The notes beneath the pieces are model-generated. The model was not told where the DNA came from, ran no database searches, and saw only the letters and a list, made by a program, of their open reading frames with translations. DNA of 44,266 nucleotides, from positions 1 to 44,266 of the forward strand of contig NZ_CAMDCK010000020.1 of assembly GCF_945890115.1 (NCBI RefSeq), given 5' to 3'. This DNA comes from Sphingorhabdus sp. EL138. GTDB taxonomy: Bacteria > Pseudomonadota > Alphaproteobacteria > Sphingomonadales > Sphingomonadaceae. This document shows, one piece after another, positions 1-7,355 of this stretch (within the stretch, counting starts at the first letter, position 1; every line of letters begins with the position of its first letter). Position numbers and translations under genes: made by a program.

Positions 1-581
1 GGGTCAGCGCGCCGAAGAGCGGTGGCCGAACGCGGATCTGGACGAAAGCGCAAAAAGACAAGCGCTGGCGTACTCCATTTCGTCCAGTGATGACGCTGTT
101 CCGGACGCCGGACAAACCGTCTGAACCAGGCCATTGCGGGACCCGCAACGACATGGGGCTTATAGCCGGGTCTGGCGATAACTGCAATCGGCATCAACCG
201 CGCTATATCACGCCACCGCCGCCAATGGTGAAATTGCACCAAATTGTCTGCACCCATGATCCAGATGAACCGGGTTTTTGGGTAACGTGCCACCAGCTTT
301 TGCAAGCTTTCGGCGGTGTAAACGGTGCCAAGGTCGCGTTCAATGGCGGTCACCTTAATCGGGGTGCGGCGCGCTTGCGCCTTGGCCGATGCCATGCGTG
401 CGGGCAATGGGGCCATGTCGGATTTGGGCTTTAACGGGTTGCCCGGCGACACCATCCAATAATATGCATCAAGGCCAAGCGAATCCATCGCGAACAGGCT
501 GATCGCGCGATGCCCTTTGTGCGCAGGGTTGAACGATCCACCCATGAGGCCAACAGTTTTCAAGGGCGCAACACTTTTCAA
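1..581 (-). CDS. nadD: Nicotinate-nucleotide adenylyltransferase, 3' end cut by window edge
   Basis: Transfers AMP from ATP to nicotinate mononucleotide in NAD synthesis. The N-terminus has the nucleotidyltransferase signature G-G-S-F-N-P-A-H-K-G-H, followed by a conserved W-I-M-G-A-D-N-L stretch around residue 100. About 190 residues are visible, and the end (L-R-F-R-P-D-P-R-S-A-T-A-L-R) lies close to the usual C-terminus, so probably only a few residues are missing. The start is not an ATG: the first ATG (545) would delete the first beta strand, so a TTG at 563 (giving M-K-T-V-G-L-M-G-G) or at 581 is needed. TTG 581 overlaps the proA stop as TTGA. The two TTGs lie in an imperfect 18-base tandem duplication. 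Cotranscription with proA is inferred from the overlap. Confidence 0.88.
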   Translation of the reverse strand, partial: MKSVAPLKTVGLMGGSFNPAHKGHRAISLFAMDSLGLDAYYWMVSPGNPLKPKSDMAPLPARMASAKAQARRTPIKVTAIERDLGTVYTAESLQKLVARYPKTRFIWIMGADNLVQFHHWRRWRDIARLMPIAVIARPGYKPHVVAGPAMAWFRRFVRRPEQRHHWTKWSTPALVFLRFRPDPRSATALRRAD

Positions 582-1831
582 GGGCGAGTCTGGCCCTGCC
601 CGCGCACGATCCATTTATAGGTTGTCAGCCCCTCCAACGCGACCGGGCCACGCGCATGCAGACGGCCCGTCGCGATGCCAATCTCTGCACCTAAACCAAA
701 TTCGCCGCCATCGGCAAATTGGGTGGAAGCATTGTGCATGACAATTGCGCTATCGACCTCTGCCAAAAAACGTGCGGCGGCGGCCGCATTCTGCGTGATG
801 ATCGCGTCAGTATGGTGCGACCCATGGCAGGCAATATGGGCCATGGCTTCATCCTGACCGGACACGACGCAGGCCGAAATGACCGAGTCGAGATATTCGG
901 TATCCCAATCCTGCGCATCGGCAGAAACCGTCCGCGCATCCAGCTCCATCAGTACATCGTCCGCCCGCACTTCGCACCCTGCGTCCAGCAGCGCCGAGAT
1001 CAACGCGGCAGGCGCAGGATAATCCTGATCAATCAACAGCGTTTCGGTAGCGCCGCAAATGCCCGTGCGCCGCATCTTGGCATTGACGACAATCGCTTGC
1101 GCCATTTCGGGGTCCGCGTCCTTATGCACATAGCTGTGGCAGATGCCGTCAAGATGCGCGAGCACCGGCACGCGGGCTTCGTCCTGAACGCGCGCCACAA
1201 GCGATTTGCCGCCACGCGGGATGATCATGTCAATCGCCCCTTGCGCGCGCAACATGTCGCCGACCACCGCGCGATCCTGCGTCGGGACAAGCTGAATGAT
1301 ATCGGCTGGCAAGCCCGCTTGTGTGACGCCTTTCACCATCGCGGCATGAATTGCGTGGTTGCTGTGCACCGCCTCGCTGCCCCCGCGCAGGATAACGGCA
1401 TTACCCGACCGCAAACCCAAGGCCGCAGCATCGGCAGTAACATTAGGCCGGCTTTCGTAAATGATGCCCAATACGCCAACAGGCACACGGACGCGCTCCA
1501 TCACTAGGCCATTGGGCCGTTCGCGGCGGTCGATGATTTGCCCCACCGGGTCTTCCAGCGTTGCGACCACTTCGACCGCAGACACCATGGACGCAACGCG
1601 CGCGGCATCTAGCGTCAGCCGGTCCAGCATCGCGGACGAAATCCCGGCTGCTACCGCAGCATCGACATCTTTGGCATTGGCCGCGAGGATATCCGCCATG
1701 GCTTCGCGCAAAGCCTGCGCAGCGCCCTTTAGCGCCGCCGCCTTCGCCGCGTCATCAACGCCTGCCAAATGCCGCGCCGCGATACGCGCCTTGGCCGTGA
1801 GAATGTTCATCAAAATGTTGCTGTCTGTCAT
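578..1831 (-). CDS. proA: Gamma-glutamyl phosphate reductase
   Basis: NADPH-dependent reduction of gamma-glutamyl phosphate to glutamate semialdehyde, the second step of proline synthesis. The product is 417 residues, the usual ProA length. It shows the catalytic-cysteine region M-R-R-T-G-I-C-G-A-T-E (Cys near 259), the V-P-V-G-V-L-G-I-I-Y-E-S-R-P-N-V-T segment and a C-terminal G-L-T-T-Y-K-W. The ATG at 1831 is preferred over an upstream in-frame ATG (1897) because the family N-terminus begins here; another ATG seven codons in is possible. It is followed directly by nadD with overlapping stop/start, an order seen in other alphaproteobacteria. Confidence 0.95.
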   Translation of the reverse strand: MTDSNILMNILTAKARIAARHLAGVDDAAKAAALKGAAQALREAMADILAANAKDVDAAVAAGISSAMLDRLTLDAARVASMVSAVEVVATLEDPVGQIIDRRERPNGLVMERVRVPVGVLGIIYESRPNVTADAAALGLRSGNAVILRGGSEAVHSNHAIHAAMVKGVTQAGLPADIIQLVPTQDRAVVGDMLRAQGAIDMIIPRGGKSLVARVQDEARVPVLAHLDGICHSYVHKDADPEMAQAIVVNAKMRRTGICGATETLLIDQDYPAPAALISALLDAGCEVRADDVLMELDARTVSADAQDWDTEYLDSVISACVVSGQDEAMAHIACHGSHHTDAIITQNAAAAARFLAEVDSAIVMHNASTQFADGGEFGLGAEIGIATGRLHARGPVALEGLTTYKWIVRGQGQTRP

Positions 1832-1958
1832 TGCCTGATACTCGTAGAGAATTGGCTCCAAAAGGGAAAGCGATCGTCCCCATATCGGTTGTATCACCTA
1901 TGGAACAAATGCGAATCGATCGTATATTATTAAATTTAACAAATTTTACCCCTGAAAC

Positions 1959-1988
1959 TTGGACAATGAAGACAGATTCGGATATATT
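1959..1988 (+). promoter_or_regulatory. Candidate promoter for the M23-bactofilin pair, with operator-like palindrome
   Basis: In the 278-base divergent gap between proA and the M23 gene, TTGGAC (1959-1964) and TATATT (1983-1988) are separated by 18 bases. The -10 lies inside a 15-base inverted repeat, TCGGA-TATAT-TCCGA (1978-1992), a plausible repressor site. The gap is AT-rich around 1920-1950. This is seen by eye only. Confidence 0.35.
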
Positions 1989-2035
1989 CCGAGTATCATT
2001 GGAAAGGGTTTTCCACAGCTCATCGCACGACTCAA

Positions 2036-2054
2036 CCGACTCGTCACGAGTCGG
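2036..2054 (+). other. Perfect hairpin in the M23 5' leader
   Basis: CCGACTCG and CGAGTCGG form an 8-bp perfect stem with a 3-base loop, followed by CTTTCGG. It lies about 55 bases upstream of the M23 start and downstream of the candidate promoter, so it would be in the leader RNA. There is no T-run long enough for a clear terminator. Confidence 0.4.
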
Positions 2055-2109
2055 CTTTCGGTGATTCGCCGCGCGCCATTTCCTCTGCTAGCCGCTTGGA
2101 TCAATTATA

Positions 2110-3294
2110 ATGGGGTGGACCGTGTCGCTAAAAATCAGATTATCCGGTTGGAAAGACCGGATGGCTGGATGGTTTATTGACCGTGAATTTTTCATGCGGG
2201 CCAATGGCCAAGTCCGGTTTTTGAAAATATCGGCGCGATTGCAACGCCGCACCGCCGTGACCTTGGCGTCCGTTATCGGTGTTTGGTTGTTGGTCACTTT
2301 TGACATGGCCATAAATCAACTGACCGTCTCCGCGCAGCGTCTTGCGCTGACCGAGCAAAAGGCAAAGATTGAATCCGCCGAAGAACGCGTGGCCAGCTAT
2401 CGCGGCTCTATCGACGAAGTGACGAAGGATTTGGAGCGTCGGCAGGAAATGCTGGAAAGCTTGGGCGATCAATATCTGGGTGATTTACCGCAGGACGAAG
2501 CGCAAGCACCCGCCTCTGCCAACGCGCGTGAAGAAGATGAGACCGTGAAGACCATCAGCGCGATGATTCCCGAAGCCGCTGGCCTTGCCCGTCTTGAGGC
2601 GCGGCAAATTCGCTTCGCCGAAAAAATGACGAAGGTGGCGCGCGCCCGCACATCAAAGGCCGAGGCCGCCATTCGTCAATTCGGGCTCAACCCCGAAGTT
2701 TTGGCCCGCCAAGCGCGCAATGCGCAAGGTGGTCTGTTCGAACCATTTTCCGGCAAAGGGAAAGACGTACGCGACCCGCGTTTCTTAAATCTCGCTGCAG
2801 CGCTTGGCCGCATGGACGCGATGGAACGCGCCTTGGCCGCAATCCCCACCGCAATGCCCGCCGCGTCGATGATGATGTCGAGCGGCTTTGGCTATCGCAC
2901 GGATCCATTCACGGGCAGCGGCGCGATGCATGCCGGGCTCGATTTTATGGGCCCTGTTGGCACCCCTATCCTTGCCGCAGCCGAGGGCAGGGTCGTGTTT
3001 GCTGGTTTCAATGGCGGCTATGGCAACGCGATTGAAATTAGACATGCCAATGGTCTTGTCACACGCTATGCACATTTGTCGGGCTTAAATGTCAGACGGG
3101 GTCAGATGGTTGAACGCGCCGTTCAAATCGGACGGATGGGCAGCACGGGTCGGTCGACTGGCAGCCATCTGCATTTTGAGGTGCGCTTAAACGGTCAGGC
3201 GATTAACCCGCGTAAATTTTTGGAGGCAAATCCAGATGTTCTCAAGGTCCAAACAGTCGCCGGACACCGCGCAGATTCTGCCGCAAAGGAATAA
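2110..3294 (+). CDS. M23-family peptidoglycan endopeptidase with transmembrane anchor and coiled coil
   Basis: Predicted LytM-type zinc endopeptidase that cuts peptidoglycan cross-bridges. Length is 394 residues. A single membrane segment sits near residues 50-66 (V-I-G-V-W-L-L-V-T-F). A charged coiled coil follows (about 80-125). The C-terminal M23 domain (about 275-375) keeps all zinc and catalytic positions: M-H-A-G-L-D, R-Y-A-H-L-S and H-L-H-F-E-V. It is therefore probably active, unlike degenerate EnvC/NlpD types. The start at 2110 has no clear Shine-Dalgarno; ATG 2161 (M-A-G-W-F-I-D-R-E) is an alternative. The bactofilin gene starts inside its 3' end. M23 enzymes paired with bactofilins (LmdC with BacA, Csd1 with CcmA) shape the cell, and the same is inferred here. 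Confidence 0.9.
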   Translation: MGWTVSLKIRLSGWKDRMAGWFIDREFFMRANGQVRFLKISARLQRRTAVTLASVIGVWLLVTFDMAINQLTVSAQRLALTEQKAKIESAEERVASYRGSIDEVTKDLERRQEMLESLGDQYLGDLPQDEAQAPASANAREEDETVKTISAMIPEAAGLARLEARQIRFAEKMTKVARARTSKAEAAIRQFGLNPEVLARQARNAQGGLFEPFSGKGKDVRDPRFLNLAAALGRMDAMERALAAIPTAMPAASMMMSSGFGYRTDPFTGSGAMHAGLDFMGPVGTPILAAAEGRVVFAGFNGGYGNAIEIRHANGLVTRYAHLSGLNVRRGQMVERAVQIGRMGSTGRSTGSHLHFEVRLNGQAINPRKFLEANPDVLKVQTVAGHRADSAAKE

Positions 3295-3715
3295 CATAAG
3301 CATGCGCAACAATTCAGGTCATACATTCTCGATCATTGCATCCGACGTCGAAATCATCGGCAATGTGTCGGCGGGCGTTGACCTGCATATCGACGGCAAG
3401 GTGCAGGGTGACGTGACCTGCGCCAAGCTGGTGCAGGGCGAAGGCAGCATTATCACAGGCAAGGTCACGGCCGAATCAGCCAAGCTTTCGGGCCATGTCA
3501 AAGGTTCAATCGAAACAAATGAGCTCGTGGTCGAATCCTCTGCCCGTATCAAAGGCGACGTGATCTACGGCAACCTGACCATCGCACCTGGCGGACAAAT
3601 TGAAGGCAAGTTCAGCCCTAAGTCCAGGGCCAAGCCAAGCATTGCAACCGCGCCGGTGGAAGTCGGCAGGGATAGTGATCCCCTTATCCTAACAACGGCG
3701 TCGAAGGTCGCGTAA
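3236..3715 (+). CDS. bacA: Bactofilin
   Basis: Cytoskeletal beta-helix protein (DUF583) that polymerises on the inner membrane and recruits wall enzymes. Length is 159 residues. The central domain (about 32-125) has the repeated G-x-V/I pattern of bactofilins (V-D-L-H-I-D-G-K-V-Q-G-D-V and later turns), with a disordered C-terminus. The start at 3236 is chosen because GGAGG lies 9 bases upstream inside the M23 gene, and because the resulting N-terminus M-F-S-R-S-K matches the short hydrophobic membrane-binding start of alphaproteobacterial bactofilins. The next ATG (3302), just after the M23 stop, would remove it. The genes therefore overlap by 59 bases in different frames, implying coupled expression. 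Confidence 0.93.
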   Translation: MFSRSKQSPDTAQILPQRNNISMRNNSGHTFSIIASDVEIIGNVSAGVDLHIDGKVQGDVTCAKLVQGEGSIITGKVTAESAKLSGHVKGSIETNELVVESSARIKGDVIYGNLTIAPGGQIEGKFSPKSRAKPSIATAPVEVGRDSDPLILTTASKVA

Positions 3716-3808
3716 ACGGGGATGGCCCTGAGGTTCAAAGCGGGCGCGTAAGCAATAGAGGTGTCTCGTCTTCGCGCGACACGAACGGCTTTTATCCATG
3801 TGCATACC

Positions 3809-3854
3809 CTCTGCGTCCTCCGCGCCTCTGCGTGCAAAATAGACTCACGCAGAG
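3809..3854. repeat. Intergenic palindromic repeat, CTCTGCG family (copy 1, right arm shortened)
   Basis: The 26-base left arm (3809-3834) begins CTCTGCGTCCTCCGCGCC and ends CTCTGCGTG. The right arm is cut down to CACGCAGAG (3846-3854). The left arm differs by a single base from the left arm of the complete copy at 29871-29933. Confidence 0.75.
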
Positions 3855-4102
3855 GGGGAAGGTAAACAGTCCCCAACCTCGTCATCTTGGAGCCACCCAC
3901 AACGTCACCCTGAACTTGTTTTGGCTAACCCCATAATTTCCAACACGCGCAATAATATTTCCTACAAAAGCGGCGCGCGCATCTCCGCGTAGAAAAAAGG
4001 GACGGCCGACGCGGAAGCGCTGGTGCTGCTTCCGGCTGATGGTGTTCGTTGATTAAGGCTCGTTTGTTCCATCAGTCTAATTCTAGGAGCCGCCTTTATC
4101 TT

Positions 4103-4193
4103 GGCTGGGCTGCTTTCCTTGGGATGAAGGTTCCTAAAGCCCCCAAGGTCGTCCATGACGAACGGGGCGGTTTCCCGCCACACCCAGCCTTTT
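4103..4193 (+). other. Structured segment closed by a 7-bp stem and T-run
   Basis: GGCTGGG (4103-4109) pairs with CCCAGCC (4183-4189), which is followed by TTTT. Inside are CCTTGGG with CCCAAGG, and GGCGG-TTT-CCCGCC. The nested pairing suggests a folded RNA or a decayed repeat. No known RNA family was recognised, and a signal-recognition-particle RNA was considered and not supported. Confidence 0.25.
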
Positions 4194-4467
4194 GTGCGCT
4201 GTTCAGAGCTTGATGCAACAGGCCCTTTTAAAAGGCAGAAGCAAACACCCTATCGCGCCGGCCGTGCTAGCGCGTTTCCGCGCCAGCGTTCCCATCATCC
4301 CGACCCACGTTCTAGACCGCAGCCTGCATGACCCGAATCAGATAACCCATCTGGTTATTTGTAGGAAAGTGGTTTTTTGTGCGGCGGAGATTTTTGTGGC
4401 GGCACGCTGTCTTGTCTTCGTGCGACACAAACGGCACGATACCGGCCCACATCTGTTCGCACCGCAT

Positions 4468-4498
4468 AAAAAGGCCCGGACCATCGCGGGTCCGGGCC
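4468..4498 (-). terminator. Rho-independent terminator of glnK-amtB
   Basis: On the minus strand GGCCCGGACC and GGTCCGGGCC form a 10-bp GC-rich stem with a 6-base loop, directly followed by TTTTT. It lies about 150 bases after the amtB stop, leaving room for the two hairpins described as a candidate sRNA. Confidence 0.85.
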
Positions 4499-4579
4499 AT
4501 GAGTTGGATGTTCGCGGGAGGAACATCGGGAGGCGGCGGGGCGTAAATGGAGAGGAGAGAACGCCCCGCCGCCAAGCTT
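4468..4579 (-). ncRNA. Candidate small RNA with CU-rich hairpin loops downstream of amtB
   Basis: Read on the minus strand there are three consecutive perfect stem-loops. Stem 1 (4573-4532) is 12 bp with an 18-base loop containing CTCTCCTCTCC. Stem 2 (4527-4507) is 7 bp with loop CTCCCGC. Stem 3 (4498-4473) is a 10-bp stem followed by TTTTT. A TAAAAT box at 4591-4586 would place a start near 4579, giving about 112 nt; the -35 is weak. It could instead be cut from the 3' end of the glnK-amtB mRNA. Anti-Shine-Dalgarno loops plus a terminator are the architecture of the rhizobial alpha-r14 sRNA family. The resemblance is architectural; homology is not shown. Confidence 0.5.
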
Positions 4580-4649
4580 TGAAACATTTTATGTCGGTCG
4601 TGCGGACGAAGGGAAAAATCGGTTCCCACTTTTCCTGCTGCACGCCCGA

Positions 4650-6080
4650 TTAATAATTATACGCGCGCTCCCCATGCTCGGTGAGGTCGAGGCCTTCCCG
4701 CTCGGCGTCTTCGGTTGGACGAAGGCCAATGATCTTGTCGAGGATGAAGAAGAGGATCGCCGAACCGATACCCGACCAGAGCAGCGTCAGGACGACCGCT
4801 TTAATCTGGGTGACCATCTGGCCAGCCATGTCATATTCACCAGCAACAGCCGGGAAGACAGTGTAATCGAGCCAGCCCTGACCGCCAAGTGCCGGGTCGG
4901 CAACGATGGCAGTGGCGATGGCGCCGACAATCCCGCCGACGCAGTGCACGCCGAACACATCGAGCGTATCGTCATATTTCAGCTTGTTCTTCACATAAGC
5001 GACGAAGATATAGCAGATACCAGAAGCGGCAAAGCCAAGCAGGATCGATGTCATGGGCGATGCAAATCCGCTTGCCGGCGTAATCGCAACAAGGCCGGCA
5101 ACAGCACCCGTAACCGCACCCAGCAATGATGGTTTGCCATGGTGGAACTGTTCAATCAGGCACCATGCAACGGCGGCAGCCGCAGTCGCAACAAAGGTGT
5201 TAAGGAACGCAAGAGCGGCAAGGCCGTTCGCTTCAAGATTGGATCCGGCGTTAAAGCCAAACCAGCCCACCCACAGAAGCGAGGCACCGATCATCGTCAT
5301 GGTCAGCGAGTGTGGCGGCGTGGCTTCCTTGCCGTAACCAACGCGCTTGCCGATCATGATGCAGCCAACGAGGCCCGCAATGCCGGCGTTGATGTGCACC
5401 ACCGTGCCGCCAGCGAAGTCGAGTGCCCCCATGCCCCATAGATAGCCGGTGTCAGTCGGGGCATCGACGAGGAAGTCTGGACCAGCCCAGTACCAAACCA
5501 TATGCGCGATCGGGAAATAGACGATTGTCAGCCAGGCCACCACAAAGAGCATTAACGGCGTGAACTTGATCCGCTCCGCAAATGCCCCGACGATCAGCGC
5601 CGGGGTGATGCAGGCAAAGGTCATCTGGAACGCAACAAAAGCATATTCCGGAATATAGACATTGTTCGAGAAGGTCGCCGCAACTGTGGTTGCATCAACG
5701 CCTTGCAGAAACAATTTGGAGAAGCCGCCGATAAACGGCGTACCGCTGGTAAAAGCGAGCGAATAGCCCCAGCTAACCCAGACGAGGGCCGCGATCGACA
5801 CGATCATGAATACCTGCATCAACAGGCTGAGCATATTCTTTGTGCGGACAAGGCCGCCATAGAACAAAGCAAGTGCCGGGACCGACATCAGCAATACCAA
5901 GGCGGAGCTGATGAGCATCCACGTCGTATCACCTTTGTCGACCATGCCAGCCATTTGTTCAGCCGTTGGTGCCTTGATCGGCCCGTCGGCTGCTTTCTCC
6001 ACAGCCTCCTGCGCGAAGGCGGGCAAGGCAGCGAACATTGTCGTCCCTACCGCGCCTAAAAATTTCAGTGTCTTTGACAT
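4650..6080 (-). CDS. amtB: Ammonium transporter
   Basis: Inner-membrane trimeric ammonium channel/transporter of the Amt/MEP/Rh family. Length is 476 residues. It opens with a signal peptide ending A-L-P-A-F-A-Q, then about 11 hydrophobic segments. The pore histidines are in V-V-H-I-N-A-G (near 225) and F-G-V-H-C-V-G-G (near 375), and the D-F-A-G-G-T motif is intact. AGGGG lies 9 bases before the ATG. It sits 31 bases after glnK, the classic glnK-amtB arrangement in which GlnK plugs the channel when nitrogen is plentiful. Transcription is probably from the sigma-54 site upstream of glnK. Confidence 0.97.
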   Translation of the reverse strand: MSKTLKFLGAVGTTMFAALPAFAQEAVEKAADGPIKAPTAEQMAGMVDKGDTTWMLISSALVLLMSVPALALFYGGLVRTKNMLSLLMQVFMIVSIAALVWVSWGYSLAFTSGTPFIGGFSKLFLQGVDATTVAATFSNNVYIPEYAFVAFQMTFACITPALIVGAFAERIKFTPLMLFVVAWLTIVYFPIAHMVWYWAGPDFLVDAPTDTGYLWGMGALDFAGGTVVHINAGIAGLVGCIMIGKRVGYGKEATPPHSLTMTMIGASLLWVGWFGFNAGSNLEANGLAALAFLNTFVATAAAAVAWCLIEQFHHGKPSLLGAVTGAVAGLVAITPASGFASPMTSILLGFAASGICYIFVAYVKNKLKYDDTLDVFGVHCVGGIVGAIATAIVADPALGGQGWLDYTVFPAVAGEYDMAGQMVTQIKAVVLTLLWSGIGSAILFFILDKIIGLRPTEDAEREGLDLTEHGERAYNY

Positions 6081-6111
6081 TATCTTGTTCCCCTAGCTTG
6101 ATGTGATCGCG

Positions 6112-6450
6112 TCAAAGCGCGGTTTCGTTGGTGTCACCGGTGCGGATGCGTAACGCACCAGCGAGCTCAAATTCGAAAATTTTGCCATCGCCAATCGCTC
6201 CGGTCTCGGCGGCATGCTGAATGGCCTCAATGACCGCAGGGGCTTGATCGGATGCACATGCAACCTCGATTTTGACCTTAGGTACCATGTTGGTTGCATA
6301 TTCGGCACCACGGTAGATTTCGGTCTGCCCCTTTTGCCGGCCAAAGCCTTTGACCTCAGTCACAGTCATGCCCGACACGCCCAAAGCTGTCAGCGCCTCG
6401 CGCACCGGATCCAGCTTGTGCGGTTTAATAATGGCAATAATATATTTCAT
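6112..6450 (-). CDS. glnK: Nitrogen regulatory protein P-II
   Basis: Signal-integrating PII trimer that senses 2-oxoglutarate, ATP/ADP and glutamine status. Length is 112 residues, the family standard. The uridylylation site Tyr51 is present in the T-loop (Q-T-E-I-Y-R-G-A-E-Y). The C-terminal signature G-A-I-G-D-G-K-I-F is present. The start at 6450 follows a GGGGGG Shine-Dalgarno-like run and matches the family start M-K-Y-I-I-A-I-I-K-P; an in-frame extension to 6576 would run through the promoter and is rejected. Its partners in this window are AmtB (next gene) and GlnE, whose activity PII proteins control. Confidence 0.97.
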   Translation of the reverse strand: MKYIIAIIKPHKLDPVREALTALGVSGMTVTEVKGFGRQKGQTEIYRGAEYATNMVPKVKIEVACASDQAPAVIEAIQHAAETGAIGDGKIFEFELAGALRIRTGDTNETAL

Positions 6451-6497
6451 GCAGACCCCCCAATGGTTTTTCAGTGCAATGGTTGTGCAGTGCAATA

Positions 6498-6513
6498 TGC
6501 AAACGCCGTGCCA
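6498..6513 (-). promoter_or_regulatory. Sigma-54 (RpoN) promoter of glnK-amtB
   Basis: The minus strand reads TGGCACGGCGTTTGCA, an exact fit to the -24/-12 consensus TGGCAC-N5-TTGCA. It would start RNA near 6487, giving a leader of about 37 bases before the glnK ATG. This implies activation by NtrC under nitrogen limitation. Confidence 0.85.
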
Positions 6514-6562
6514 GAATGCAGAAAGCAGGCAAAAGCAGAGGTATCCGGATATTGGGGGCATG

Positions 6563-6576
6563 ATGTCGCGCGACAT
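6563..6576. promoter_or_regulatory. 14-bp perfect palindrome upstream of the sigma-54 site
   Basis: ATGTCGCGCGACAT is a perfect palindrome 50 bases upstream of the -24 element, the right place for an enhancer-type activator site. It does not match the usual NtrC half-site (TGCACC), so the protein that would bind is unknown. In addition CAGTGCAAT is repeated at 6472-6480 and 6488-6496, over the likely transcription start. Confidence 0.35.
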
Positions 6577-6635
6577 GGCGGCAACATATGCCTATTATTT
6601 AATCAGTCATTTTTAACTGCCTAATGTTTAGGCAA

Positions 6636-7340
6636 TTACCCAATCTGTAGGCTTGCCCATAAGGGCAGATGGTCCGACGCTTGCTTCGACAAAGCCGAAA
6701 TATGGCAATCGGCGGCGCGCACCGTCACCTCATGGCTGACGATGATGCGGTCAAGCCGGGCAACGGGGCGCGCGGTATGAAAGCTTTTGGGCGTTTGCAC
6801 CAACCGGTGATGGTGAAAGGCAAGCTCGCGCAGCGCGCCTTTGTCCGACCATTGGTTAAAGTCACCCATCATGATCGTAGGCATAAATCGGGGGCTGGCA
6901 TCAACGGCAGCGAGCAAGGCGCGGATCTGCTTGCGCCGCCATAGCCCCGACAGATCGAGATGGACGCCAATCACGCGCAAGCTATGCCCGTTGACAGACA
7001 GCTCCGCCATCACCGCGCCGCGCGGTTCAAGCGTGGGCATGTCAATCGGTTGGGCATGGCGGACCTCAATGCCCTTGCGCACCAAAATCGCATTTCCGTG
7101 CCAACCAATGGCGGCGGGGCGAAAGTTCAACGGCACGGGTATATAAGGCGAATCCGCCTCCAGCATCGCCAAGGGAATCGCGCTCACCCGCGCGCCAAAG
7201 CGGCGGTCCACCTCTTGCAACGCAACAATATCGGCGTCGATTTCATTAAGCACGGACAGTATGCGCGCCGGATCGCGGCGTCGATCAAGCCCCACCGCCT
7301 TGCGAATATTATAGGTCGCAACCTTAAGTGCGTGGCTCAT
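6636..7340 (-). CDS. Endonuclease/exonuclease/phosphatase-family protein
   Basis: A 234-residue member of the metal-dependent EEP superfamily. Visible motifs in order are A-T-Y-N-I-R near the start, A-L-Q-E-V-D (near 42) for metal binding, G-V-H-L-D, G-D-F-N-Q-W (near 158) and S-D-H-L-P (near 222) for catalysis. All active-site positions are kept. There is no signal peptide, so it is probably cytoplasmic. The substrate (DNA, sphingomyelin-like lipid or another phosphodiester) cannot be told from sequence. It sits 15 bases after the PPOX gene, so the two may be cotranscribed. Confidence 0.82.
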   Translation of the reverse strand: MSHALKVATYNIRKAVGLDRRRDPARILSVLNEIDADIVALQEVDRRFGARVSAIPLAMLEADSPYIPVPLNFRPAAIGWHGNAILVRKGIEVRHAQPIDMPTLEPRGAVMAELSVNGHSLRVIGVHLDLSGLWRRKQIRALLAAVDASPRFMPTIMMGDFNQWSDKGALRELAFHHHRLVQTPKSFHTARPVARLDRIIVSHEVTVRAADCHISALSKQASDHLPLWASLQIG

Positions 7341-7355
7341 GAAGATGTCACGCCG

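Larger units (their letters stand above)
3716..4467. other. Long gap without a convincing gene; repeat-rich
   Basis: No reading frame here looks like a protein. The stretch holds members of three repeat families: a TCTTCG-CGCGACACGAACGG motif near 3769 and a related one near 4415, the CTCTGCG palindrome (3809-3854), and GTCACCCTGAACTTGTTTTGG (3903-3923). A long-range inverted repeat lies at 4103-4193. A 73-codon GTG-initiated minus frame (3962-4183) has no Shine-Dalgarno and no family I recognise. Confidence 0.6.

Noticed and set aside
719-1507. Long plus-strand frame antisense to proA
   Set aside because: A mirror of a GC-rich coding gene; its protein is full of His and Arg with no domain.
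4081-4200. Signal-recognition-particle RNA on the minus strand
   Set aside because: GGAAAGCAGCC resembles the SRP core, but the matching 5' side and tetraloop stem are missing.
4192-4653. 153-codon plus-strand frame upstream of the amtB stop
   Set aside because: It runs through the terminator and hairpins on the other strand, has no ribosome site and an implausible Cys/His/Arg-rich composition.
6451-6576. Upstream extension of glnK
   Set aside because: It contains the sigma-54 promoter, and the family start is at 6450.
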